DNA of 64,000 bases. Source: Thelonectria olida. Taxonomy: Eukaryota; Ascomycota; Sordariomycetes; Hypocreales; Nectriaceae. The notes below the pieces were generated by a model, which saw nothing but the letters and a program-made list of their open reading frames with translations, ran no database searches and was not told the DNA's origin. Positions 22,576 through 34,001 of this stretch are shown piece after piece. The stretch spans positions 372,001 to 436,000 of the forward strand of contig JAGPYM010000026.1 of NCBI GenBank assembly GCA_020736575.1. The letters are read 5' to 3'. The position numbers and the translations under genes are program-made. Positions within the stretch are counted from its first letter, which is position 1. Each line of letters starts with the position of its first letter.

Positions 22576-23888
22576 TTTGAAGGTTTTGGATTTGAAAGAG
22601 GCGAAGAGAAGGGGAGGAAAGTTTTACAAAGAAGTCGTCGCAAGGGACGTTTCTTTGCTGAATTTGAGACGTGTTGATGTTGAAGCGGTGTTGGTTGGTT
22701 GTTGGCCTATTCGGGGGGAGTGGCGGGGGATTGGCGGTCACTACGACGGGACAGGGGTAGGTAGCTCAGACTTCCGGAGGGCGGTTTGTTGGAGAAGGAG
22801 CGAGATATGCGATTAAGCGAGGTGACGATGAGCTTGTGAAAGCTGTCAACAACACCATGATGGGATTGACAGCTGTGAGATGGCATCTGATTGGGGTCAG
22901 ATCAAACAATTGTATTTTAGTCTTATAGGCTCGTATCGCTTGTCAGTGGTCATCTCTCACCACGATCTCATTGGATCTCTTCATAGCGGGGAACAGGAGT
23001 GAGACCCTTCCTGCCTTCGTTGTCCTTATCTCCTGGCCGGTGAAGCTATCAATACCGAAGGTGAGCCCCTTGAGGAAAAGCGTCGAAAATCTGACCCACT
23101 CCTGCGACGGCCCGCACTTGGATGAAAACGCCTCCAGGTCAGAGCACAGCATCTGCAAAGCGCTGCAACCACTAAAACCCGCCGCGCTTCAGGTGCTGCA
23201 GGTCGCTAGCTCGAGATGTTCCCCACGTTGACTTTCAGGGGGTCGCTGCCTGGACGGAGATTTGGGAGACAAAGAAACGCCAGCCCCTTGAATTTTTCGA
23301 GATACGTACCCAGCACTGGCTCAACTCCTGTAGTGATTAACTTTTGTTAGCAAACCGCATCCGATGTCAAAAGGAAACACAGTTGAGAATGCATTTTCGG
23401 TGTTTATAATGGAATTGTTTGAATTGCCCAGAAATCAGCTTTCCTCTGCAATTTTTTGCTGATCTTCAACAGATGCGGGCTGGCTGCAGTGTCACATGAT
23501 GACGCGCCGCCCCTAACAACAATTATCGATCTACCGTGTTGCAGAGGAGCCTCATCCAATGAAGTGCGATTTGCTTTTGCAGCCAACCAAACACCAAAAC
23601 ATTCTCTCCCATCCACCTTCATCTCGACCGCACCCATTTAATCATTTCTGAGTCGTTTGACAACACAATTTCTGTTATCAATGTATTGTATTTGATACCC
23701 TTTGAGTGCCCTCGTTTGTTGTTATATCACTTTGTTGTGGTCGTACTGGCACCCTTCGCTTGCCTGGCAACCATCTCACCAAACAAAATACCCACCCAGT
23801 CTATCATCCACAAAAGAAGTGAATCAACCAGCTTCCAACGCAACTTTCCAATCCAAAGCCTTGGCTTGTTTCTTATTCGTCAAGCTGG
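22576..23888. other. Divergent promoter region, GMPPA-like/dynamin-like
   Basis: 1.3 kb between two divergent start codons. I see no supported gene; short frames near 22950-23160 and 23400-23640 lack domains. Confidence 0.5.
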
Positions 23889-26800
23889 ATGAGTTCTGAA
23901 AACAGGATGCCACACGCTACCAGACGGCGCGCAGGTGGCGGCCGAAACCACCCGCACAACTCCAACACCAACATAAAGCAAGACCCGGACTCATCAACAG
24001 ACGGTGGCTCTCTTCCGGGACCCGATACACATCCTCTGAGAGGAACTTCGAGCGTATCTAACTACGGAGATAGTTCTTCAAATCACCTCCCCGTCAACCA
24101 AGCTTTCTATCGTCACGGGCGCTCTGATGCACGTAGGTTCCTCCTTCACCTAGCCCTTACCTAGGAGCTCTCATATCGCCGCCTTACTAACTCTACCCAG
24201 CCACACCTAGTGATCGTGTAACGGAGTCGGAACCGTTGCTGAGGGAGATGAGGATGCGTCAGCCTTCCACCACTAACGAGGTGGTCGTGAGCCCAGCCAG
24301 TGTGGAGCACAGAGAGAGTTTCTTTCACACATCATTTCAGGATATTGGCAAAAAGCTGAAGGCCTGCAATGATACTCTCGGAGAGCTTCAGCAGCTCGGC
24401 GTGTCTCATGACGTCCAGCTGCCGGAGCTTGTTCTTGTGGGCGACCAGTCTGCCGGCAAGTCGAGTTTGATGTCAGGTCTCGCTAACCTTGAGCTCCCTC
24501 GAAGTGAAGGCACATGCACCCGCTGCCCGCTACACATTCGCGTTTCGAGAAACCTCGAATGGTCATGCCGCGTGTCCCTTCGCAAAGAGTACTCATACCA
24601 ACCCCCTGGCGATCGGGATATCACCGAAAACGACGTTACTGAACAGGATCCGTTCTTTCCGTGGCGAAAACTACCCTTGAGTAGAAATCATGAGTTTAAG
24701 ACCATGCACGACAAAACCGAGATCGAAGATGTCCTTCGCTGGGCTCAGATTGCTATTCTCAACGATGACAAGAGCCACAAGCTCTTCATTCCTGGGTCTG
24801 GATCTATCGCCATGAACACCCCGATTGACAGGGCGGCAGACGAGGTGACGGCCAAGTTTTCTCCCAATATTGTTGCACTTGAAATCAAGGGGCCTGAGCT
24901 CCCGGACTTGTCATTCTATGATATGCCCGGCATCTTCCAGAACCCTGCTGATGCTCGAGATGACTACCTTGTCAACGTTGTTCGTAACCTTTCCAAGGGT
25001 TATATTCAGCATCCCTCCGCCATTATTTTGTGCGCTATGCCGATGAACAGCGATGCAGAAAATTCGTCGACCTTCGGACTCACCAGAAGGCTTCAAGCCC
25101 TCAACCGCACTATCGGAGTGCTAACTAAAGCAGACCTCATCCCAGAAGGCGGGAACCATGATCAGTGGCTATCCATCATGAACGGCCAAGCTCATCAGAC
25201 CGGTTTGGGTTACTTCATTACATCGCGACCTCAGAACAAAGACCTGGAAGAGCTCCGTGAGTGGGAGGAGCATGTGTTTGAGGACAATTCTTTCGAAAGA
25301 TGGCCACCCGCGTTTCATCGTTTCAACGAACGATGCGGGATTGAAAAGCTTAAAGCATTCCTTTCGGAGCGCCTTGGAGAGGAATTTGAAAAGAGGTAAG
25401 TCACCAAACATAGCTTTACGGACCTTGAGTTGACGTTTCTTTAGCCTTCCCACTATCAAGCACACTCTCAAGCATCATCTCCAAAGGATCACAACCCAAC
25501 TCGGCAAGCTGCCTGAGCTGCCTGAGAATGTCGAGCTGGAGGTTCAAACGAGTGTCATGGAATTCGGTGAACTCGCTCGATCCGAACTGAGACCAGCCGA
25601 ATTCTCCAAGCGCTTTGGTAACTTACCCGATGACTTTCGGGACTGTCTGATTGAGATGAAGCCCAAGTTCACTCTCAGGGATAGTTCTGACATTCCTATC
25701 GTGGAAATCTCAGATGAGGAATCTGATACTGGATCTACGTCTACGCCTACCGTCACGCCTACATCCAAGAGGCGTACCATGGCTCCGCCGACTACCCCAG
25801 CCAAGCGACAGAGGATAGATCTAGCTCGAGGTGCGAGTCCCTTCAATGGGGCTGAACAGAACGGACGCAACGGGCACAATGGGAGCAACGGCTACATTAA
25901 ACCTGAAGAAGCCAGGGCTGGCAGCCTTACCCCTCGTCCTGCCAATGCACAGCGGGCCCGATTCCCCGAGCCCTTTGCCCAGTTCAGCGATGTCGGACGA
26001 GGGTTTCGCACGTTGCGTGGAGTTCGAGATGAGATTCGGCAAAAGACTCGTGCAGGCATGCCAGACATCATCACCGAGGAGGTCTACAACGACCTTTGTC
26101 GAGAAGCGATGCGGCCCTGGGATGGACCGGCCAACGCATTCTTGAATCAGATTATGCGTCTACTTCAGGACTTGCTAGATGCGGCCCTCAAGAAGTCCTT
26201 TGATCGACTAAGCAAACGTCTGATTTACCAGGAGTCTCGGAAGCTGCTCAAGCAATATCTCAACGACCGACGCAAGGAGACGCAGGCTGCCCTGGCTGTT
26301 GTGTATCGGCTGGAGACGTACGGACTTTTCACCATCAACCGCGAGGCGTTCGACCGATGTCGCAAGGATGAGTCGGCTGTTCTCACCCGGTTTCGCCACC
26401 AAATGCGCATGAAGGCTGCTGGACTTGGGGACAACAAGCAACCAGTTCCCTGGGAAGCCCTGACGGAGGAGAAGCGGCTGCAAGATGAGAGGAAGCGCGA
26501 AGGAGAGGTCGCCAAGATCGGCGCGGATCCGTTCCAACGAGAAATGGAGGTGGTCGCATACGTTAGGGGGTACTACCGCCTCGCTGCACTTCGATTTGCG
26601 GATTCGGTGGCGCTGCACGTCACCAACGGCATGATCCCGGAAATTCAGAGACAACTGCCATACTATCTCGACGAGAAGCTCGGTCTTCGTGGGAACAACG
26701 CCGCGAGCATTTATGAGAAGCTCATGGAGGAGGATGCGCAGACGGCGACGAAGCGGGAGACTCTCAAGGGAGAGCGAGAAAAGTTTGTCAAGGCCCTGGC

Positions 26801-26933
26801 CAGCATTGAAGGCCTAGAGACTGGAGCGGCAGACGTCCACGACTATTCACAGATGTCAATGGAGGATCAGGAGAACGGCGACACTGACGCGATGATGAGC
26901 GGCGCCATCCAGGACGACGTGTCAGAGGCTTGA
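23889..26933 (+). CDS. Dynamin-superfamily GTPase, 975 aa
   Basis: Exons 23889-24132, 24201-25395 and 25445-26933, with introns of 68 and 49 nt that keep frame. The N-terminal ~115 residues are basic and disordered. The GTPase domain shows G1 GDQSAGKSS (about 160-168), the switch T in GTCTRCPLHI, G3 DMPG (about 322) and G4 TKAD (about 389). A stalk follows, and the C-terminal GED-like helix includes YYRLAALRFADSVALHVTN. No PH domain or transmembrane segment is seen, so this is the Mx-like/fungal dynamin-related class rather than Vps1 or Dnm1. About residues 560-640 form a low-complexity insert with KRR and KRQR clusters and an Asn/Gly-rich run. Family members self-assemble on membranes and remodel them; the cellular role of this multicopy fungal subgroup is not defined. 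Confidence 0.9.
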
Positions 26934-29442
26934 GCCGGATGTCTCGTCCCGCGGGGCGGTATCCGCCTAACGAGGCGCATGATGGAAGTGTATGAGGAAC
27001 AGTTTGCGGCGCATGATTTATCTAGTGTCGGTGTCTGAGTTGTTTTCTTTTGCCAGAGGGCTTTTCGGTTGGATGTCCCGGGCTCGGTAAGCGTGTATTC
27101 ACGACAATGGCTTGATTTGTTTTTCGGCTGGTTTTGGGAACAAAAAGGAAGGATCTGAACGCAACGTGTGTGGACGAAAACACGAGCCCTTGGGCCGTCG
27201 GGTGGTGTGCAGATGTTGCTCCGACGGCAGGCCTCGAGCTGAAGCTGAAGGACACGCGTGCGTGGTTATGGATGGATGGACGGGTCGGGTAAAGGGGGAT
27301 CTACGCAAGCACCCCGGATATGCTGCCAGGGAGAGCATCTGACTTGACCCGGTAACCCCAGGATTGTGCAGCAGAATAAGGTAGCCAAGTAGGTTAGGAA
27401 GATGAAGAACAGATGTGATTCACCAGACCAGAATGGGAGGGCGTGACACAAGCCGAGATCCGAACAAGTATGGTATAGCGCTTTAGAAGTGTAGATAGCC
27501 TCAATGCGATCCCTGTCAGGCTGAGGCCGATGGATGGCATATAGGCGAGCAACGCCGCCTAAAGGGAAGGGCGTCCATGTGTCGTACGAGGATGTGTCAT
27601 TTTTCTATTGCGCGTTTAGATCTTTGACTGCGGTTGAGTGCGAACCAAGGGCTGAGGGAAGCGAAGAAGGCTTGTTCTTTTGTGCGAGAGGAGGCGGCCC
27701 GTCGATCCGGTGTCGAGGAGGAGGCTGGTGTTGAGGCGAGAGATGAGTTTCAGCTGACTTGCCACTATGTACGAGAAAATCTTTTCACGTCTTTTGACAT
27801 GGACACGAGGCTGGAATTTTATGGGAATGGAGAAGTGATGCCATTTGGAGAGGCGGTCAGAAAGGGAGTGAGATTATCTTTGGTGTTGGTGATGGTGATG
27901 TTGATGAGGCACGCACCCAAGATAGACTGCGTCGTATTCCTCCACACAAGGGGAGCTGATTGTTCGATTTTATGCATTTGTGCATTTATTCATCTTGTTT
28001 CACTTTTATTCCCCCCTCGATGCAATCCGACGTCTCGTGCAAGACAAGGCCTCCCTAATGATTCCTCAGCACGTTTCGCTCAGTCAGCTCGTCTATCGGC
28101 TCGTGTCCCGTCTATCCGTCCAGCCCCGTCCAAGCCCATTCACGACGGAGCCAGTTCACAGGCAATACGCCCCTCTGCAACGGTTGGTCTCTGGGGTTTT
28201 TATTTCGACAACAATAGAATAGAGTTAACTACCGCCTCAACGGGCCCGACACCAACCCAACCCATCGGTACCGCGTGTCAGACAGTCAAGTTGACGAGGC
28301 GAAGAAAGGGCTGTGTGTCGGCCAATTCTTTTTGCGGTTCCCTTCAGGGGTCAAGGCTTCGGGCCTGTCATCCGAAGCCTGATCCGCTTGCCTTGTGACA
28401 AGTGCCGGTAGCCAAGTATTGTTTACCTAACTTGATGTTTGAGAGAGGTCAGTGGGTGTGGGTGGGTGAGATGACTCCCGCGAGGTTAATCTAAGTATCG
28501 GCCTTATTTCTGCAAGAGTATGGCCGTTCCGCCTCGACTAGTCCGGGGAAGGCCGTACAAGGTGTTTTTGATCGAGTGTTGTGTTATGGCGTGGTCTGTT
28601 TTGGTGTCTCTGCTTCGAGACAATATGTTCCTGCAGTTTAGCCAGCATCTGCCGTGTCGAGTTGGGAATGTCCTCTTCTCTTTGCGCCCATATTGACATT
28701 ATCCAGAAGCAAACAACTACATAGAAGAAGCCATTTACCCATCGACATAGACATAGACCCAGATCATACCACCACCCGCCAGCTACGAACCCCCGCTTTC
28801 TTTCCCCGGAATCCTGGTCGATCCGCATCCTCCACGTTTTACATCACCACCCCCGTCGTTCTCTTTTCGGAATCGAGGGAGGGGAAGCCGTCAACGCATT
28901 GGATGGGTGAATTGGCCGCGGCCCTATTTTGCCGGCTTTTGCCAGCCCTGCCTGCAATACTACATTCAGCTCAGCAGCCTATAGCCCGCCCATAGTCCCT
29001 TGGTGGTATAGACGATGAGACCATGTCCCGGCTCACATCTCTCGCACAAACCCCTGGTCCGTTGCCATTGAGACATGAACTCGTGAATACTCGTCTAACC
29101 ATCTTCCTTAGCCGTCTTTCCGCCCCGATCAATCCTCCCCTCTCACCCACCCCGGTTCGGGTCTTCCCCCCGCCTTTGCCGTCTCCTCCACCCCAATCCA
29201 ATCGTCTCTATGCTTTCCTCAGTTCTCTTTGGTAGCGTAGCTAGCCCTTTTCGTCCTCATCGCTAAGAGTGGCCAGAGATTCAAGTGACAAGAGCATCGT
29301 CGAGAATGATATAAGTGGAACGAGATCCCCAGGGACTTCCCTCCTCTTCTTCTTCTCGCCAGGCAACCCCTCAACACAACAACTCTACAATCTTCTCACA
29401 AGTCCTCTTTCAAAACCCTCAAATCACAAAGAAACAAGCACC
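26934..29442. other. 2.5-kb intergenic region before the sugar transporter
   Basis: No supportable gene. A 254-codon open frame at 27634-28398 starts on TTG and has no domain or codon pattern of a gene. The stretch from about 28650 is CT-rich and is probably the transporter promoter and leader. Confidence 0.5.
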
Positions 29443-31343
29443 ATGGGCCTTCCCAAGTTCCTCAGGCCCATCGGCGACAAGCGTCCCGACGTCGCCCACC
29501 ACCATGACGACCACACCGGCCTGGCGCCTACCGACGCGCCGCGCTTCGAGAAAGTCACCTGGTACAAGGAGCCTCATCTGCGCAACCTGTACACGCTGAG
29601 CATCTTCCTGCTCGTGGCCTCGGCGACGACGGGCTACGACGGCATGATGGTCAACACGTCGCAGCAGATGGACAAGTGGAAGGAGTACTTCCCCGAGGTC
29701 GACGACGCCAACAAGCTGGGCATCCTGATCAACATGTACAACATCGGTTCCATCGTGTCCTTCTTCTTTGTCCCGTACATGGCGGACAATCTCGGCAGGA
29801 AACCGACCATCATGGTGGGCTGTGTCATCATGATCCTGGGTGCTTTCCTCTCGGCCTTTTGCAACGGCTACGGAAGTAAGTACAGCGCAGCAGATTCAGG
29901 AGAAAAGGAGATGCTAACGAGTCAAAAGTGTACATTGCTGGCCGATTTGTCCTCGGTTTCGGCAACTCTCTCGCGCAAATGTCGTCTCCCATGCTGCTGA
30001 CTGAGATCTGCCATCCTCAACACCGTGGACCCATGACGGCCGTCTACAACTGTCTCTGGAACCTGGGTTCTCTGAGTACGCACCCCTTTTTCCCCTTCTA
30101 ACCATTTTCGTTCTGCTAACAAACCTCGCAGTCGTCTCCGTCGTCGGCTGGGGCACCGCGTCCATCAACAACAACTGGTCGTGGCGATCCATCACGCTGA
30201 TCCAGGCCGTGCCGTCCATCATCCAGCTGTGCGGCATCTGGTGGGTTCCCGAGTCGCCGCGTTTCCTCGTCAACAAGGACAAGTCGGAGCAGGCGCTGGC
30301 CGTGCTTGCCAAGCACCACGCCGGCGGCGACGCCAACAACGCCACGGTGCAGTTCCAGTACCGCGAGATCAAGCAGACCATCGAGGCCGACAAGTCGGCC
30401 CAGCAGGCCACCAGCTACCTCGACTTCTTGAAGACAAAGGGAAACCGCTGGAGGCTGGCCATTATCATCTCGCTGGGTATCATCTCTCAGTACTCTGGAA
30501 ATGCCCTGTTTTCCAACTACATCGACATCATCTACGATGGCGCCGGTATCAAGGAGCAGAACAAGAAGCTCGCTGTACGTATATCTATCGTTTTTTTCTC
30601 TCGCCATCTCCCATGCTAATAGTCTGCGCAGCTCTCGGCCGGAAAGACCATCATGGATCTTTCCATCGCCATCGGCGCCGCCTTCACCGTCGACAAGATC
30701 GGCCGTCGTCCTCTGTTCCTCTTCGCCATCTCCGGCATGGTCGCCTCCTTTGTGCTCTGGACCATTGTCGGAGCCGTCTACGAGAACTCGGCCAAGACGG
30801 TGCCCGTGACTGACGACAACGCCGAAGGCATCGAGTACACCAACAAGGGCTCCGGCTACGCCCAGATCGCCTTTGTGTGGCTGTTTGGCATCTTCTACGA
30901 CATTGGTTTCTCGGGTCTTCTCGTCGCCTACGCCCTCGAGGTCCTGCCCTTCCATCTTCGCGCCAGGGGCATGACGGTCATGAACATTACCGTGCAGGCT
31001 ATTCTGGCCATTGGCAAGTAAGTCGAGCTGCATTCCCCCCTATTCATACGAGTGCTAACGCAGCTGCAGCCAAACCAATAAGATTGCGTGGCAAAACCTG
31101 CCCAACCACTGGAACTTCATGCTCTTCTACACGCTCTGGGACGCCGTCGAGCTCATCTTTGTGTGGTACTTCTACGTCGAGACCAAGGGCCCGACGCTGG
31201 AGGAGATTGCCTTCATCTTCGACGGCAAGGACGCCGTCGTCGAGCACATTGACTTTGCGCAGGTCGAGAAGGAGACGCATTTCGTGCGCACCGAGGAGGA
31301 TGTCAATCTCGACCGTATGCAGAGCGAGAAGTCTGCCGCTTAG
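29443..31343 (+). CDS. MFS sugar transporter (lactose permease/hexose type), 560 aa
   Basis: Five exons: 29443-29875, 29929-30075, 30132-30574, 30632-31017 and 31070-31343, with introns of 52-57 nt. The joined product has twelve predicted membrane segments and sugar-porter signatures: TTGYDGMMVN in helix 1, DNLGRKPTIM after helix 2, GRFVLGFGN in helix 4, PESPRFL after helix 6, DKIGRRPLFL in helix 8, and PFHLRARGM plus YVETKGPTLEEI at the end. This matches the LAC12-like subgroup of fungal sugar porters, which import disaccharides or monosaccharides with protons at the plasma membrane; the substrate is not predictable here. The coding sequence prefers C-ending codons more than its neighbours, suggesting high expression. 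The ATG at 29443 is chosen as the first after a CT-rich leader in a CACCATGGG context. Confidence 0.95.
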
Positions 31344-32595
31344 ACTGCGTGACTGGCCTTGTGGCTAGGATACTATGCTTGCCATGATTTTGCTAGTGAG
31401 GATGTTGGAGACGGGTGGTAATGATGAGGGGAGGTGCCAGCGTGCTGGAGAAAATCAGAAAACACATGTTTTGCCTACGATCGTTTAGTTCCCTGCTCTT
31501 CAGGGTATTCAATACTATTACTTCTCTTCTTGAACTGGCTGTCCTGGACGAAATTGAGATGTTGTAGGCTGACAACTTTGCTGCAAAAGCCCTGCGTCAT
31601 ACAATCAATTTCAGCTTGATGAGTAATACATAGATATATACGGCGTTCGATTCCAATAGACGGAAAAACTCGGCTGGGCTAACGTCGACTCTTGGGTGTG
31701 TAGGGTAGTCTGGGTAGAAGACTCGATGGCATTCAACACCGCCAATTGTCTAGAAGTGGCACTTTAACGTGAATGAACAATTTATTAAAAGGGCACTTTA
31801 TATTAAACATCCTCATATTTAGAGACCATCTGTCCTGACAGGCAAAGACTCGTACTGTTATAAGTACAGGCTAACATTCAGCGCCTCAACAAGCTCGTGA
31901 ACTGGAACACGGATGGAGATGTCACGCTTGAAGAACATTCGGCTACGAAGCACCAATAAAATAAAAGCATGAAAGCCCACAAAGACGCACAGGGCACACG
32001 TCCTTGTACCAACCTTAACGGACCATCGCGTCTCGACCGACATGCCGAGCATTGCGATACAAATAATGCGCTTATTGCGTTACCTGATGCTTGTGGACGG
32101 CGACCGTTTAAAGCGGCCACGAAGTTATTCCCAAGATGAAATAGCGTATGGCGTTTACTCGATCAATCTTGTATCTCATCTTGACAGCTCGATGCCCATA
32201 ATGAAACAGAGAAAGGGGACGGGCGTAGTTCACGGCGTCGAAGCAACCCAGCGTTTGGCGTGTCCGTAGTCAATGTAGTCTCCAGTCACGGAAGCGAGCC
32301 ACCATTCGTTACTTGGCCAATATTTATGAAACTTTTTAATCCTAATGGCATGTGGTTTGCGCATCTCAATGTCCAACGTCTCAGCCAGACAGGCAATAAA
32401 GCCCCCTAACTTTCGTCTGAGGTGGGAAGGACGCAAACTGGTCTGGAACTCAATGTCTCACAATGTCTAACAGTCATGCAGCCTGGTAATAGTCTCGATT
32501 CCCCTCAGAACTGGAGTATAAAGGCAACGAGAGTCCCCAGGTCAGACTGCAAAGCAAGTGGGGACGCCCTGCATCGACTTGTCTAAAGATACATC
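31344..32595. other. Intergenic, sugar transporter to cysteine-rich peptide
   Basis: Relatively AT-rich spacer with no supported gene. It contains the TATA box of the downstream peptide gene. Confidence 0.5.
32517..32522 (+). promoter_or_regulatory. TATA box of the cysteine-rich peptide gene
   Basis: A canonical TATAAA lies 74 bp upstream of the ATG at 32596, a compact promoter spacing usual for short, inducible secreted-peptide genes. Confidence 0.55.
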
Positions 32596-33019
32596 ATGAA
32601 GCCCATATTTCTCTCTGCCATTACCATCAGCCTTCTGGCCACTACGGGTTCAGCCACACCAACGCTGACGTCCGGCTCCGATACGACTCTCGTCGAAGCT
32701 GCATTGGCTTCAGAATCGACTCCAGGGTGCGGCGCGGCCGGATCGTGCCACGGCTTCGGCGGAAGCGGCCTTTGCAATGATCGTGTAAGTAGTTTGGCCT
32801 TATGGCATGTTGACCATGTTGAAATCGAATGAAGCTGACGCGTGTTGACTGGGAACAGTGCCAGCACTGTCGAGGAACCTCGGGGCAGTATTACCGTCGG
32901 GGCGAGTGCTGTGGGTTTGGAGGGCAGTGAGTTCATCCTTTACACGAGTAACTATAACAACATCAAAAAGGCGTACTAATGAGGGCTTTTCTAGGGTTTG
33001 TTGCTGCTACTATAATTAA
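32596..33019 (+). CDS. Secreted ten-cysteine defensin-like peptide, 93-aa precursor
   Basis: Three exons: 32596-32784, 32859-32926 and 32995-33019. Intron 1 (74 nt) has GTAAGT and CTGAC; intron 2 (68 nt) has GTGAGT and a TACTAAT branch point, then TTTTCTAG. The start gives a clear signal peptide (about 1-19) and a short Ser/Thr/Glu-rich propeptide. The mature region holds ten Cys. They include a CNDRC (C-x3-C) step, a GEC (G-x-C) step followed seven residues later by CCCY, which contains C-x-C ending in Tyr. This order (C...C-x3-C...G-x-C...C-x-C) is that of cysteine-stabilised alpha/beta defensins such as fungal plectasin, here with four extra Cys that could add two disulfides. If intron 2 were retained, a TGA at once after exon 2 would leave seven Cys; splicing makes the count even. 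Defensin fold is inference; secretion and the Cys pattern are seen. Confidence 0.7.
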
Positions 33020-34001
33020 GGTCTCGTGTCTTGCACAGGCACTGGGTTGTTCTTGTCCCAGACGACGATATGACGGGGTACTTGATGGACTCGAGGACTG
33101 CAGAATAGCGTCATAGCTGGCATGCTTGTGGCTATCAATTACCGACTACGGGCCCCTCAACGCTACGGAGTGTTTGTGAGAAGGACTGGTCGTACGAAAT
33201 GCTCTCCATGGACTGAGACGGCCGTTGCTATATCTCACCACCCCTTGGTATCAATTTTATCAAGTTTCCGGGAATACTTGGCCCAAGTCCCATTCTAAGT
33301 TCATAAGATGTAAACATGTGACAATGATCCTCATTTCCAGGCTAAACTCCCCCACCGCACTGAGAAAGTGGTCAGAATAGACGTGGAAAGGCGCTCGAAA
33401 AAGCCAGACTCTGGCCGGACCCGGCATAGCGGATCGGTCCACGGAAAGGGATGGGCTTATCTAGCAAGAAACTACTCAATGTAATCTTATGATGATAAGA
33501 CATCGTTTCACAGCTCTTGTTACCCCTCCCCGGGTCATTACTCACAGGGATTGCGATCCTACGTCATGACGGAGAGGAGGGGGAGGATCAGTCATAAGCA
33601 CTAATAAATATTCCGATTTCAAAGATGTGATGCAAGTCAAAGACGCTCATGACGAAAGTACATGCTTGTGATGCGCTTGTATATATAGGTAGTTTGAGGC
33701 GCTTGTCGCGAAATGTGGCTGTATCCTTTAATATACGCCAATCTAGTCTTCTTTTACCTTTAGCCTTCCGACTGCAAAGTTCCCCATCATGTCTTGTCGG
33801 CGAGACCAGACACATGTCCCATGAAAACAACCCCCTCTTGTCATCCCAAATCCGTTTGACGGAAGAAAAAATCGTCCTGTCCCAAATGCTCCGTCGACGC
33901 CCCGGGAACGCCATTGTCTACATGTCCCATGACTGTACAAGATTAAAAAAGTGTGCTGCCTGCGGGCCTCGTCTCGAAGCCCGTCCACGTCGCTTTGCGG
34001 T
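33020..34001. other. Intergenic between peptide gene and glycosyltransferase 3' end
   Basis: About 1 kb with no supported gene on either strand; the 3' UTRs of both flanking genes must lie here. Confidence 0.5.

Noticed and set aside
24236..24238. Possible start of the dynamin-like protein at 24236
   Set aside because: That codon is TTG; splicing of 24133-24200 connects the GTPase to the upstream exon beginning at ATG 23889.
27634..28398. 254-codon plus-strand open frame
   Set aside because: It begins at TTG, has no domain, mixes abrupt composition changes, and lies in the probable non-coding spacer before the sugar transporter.
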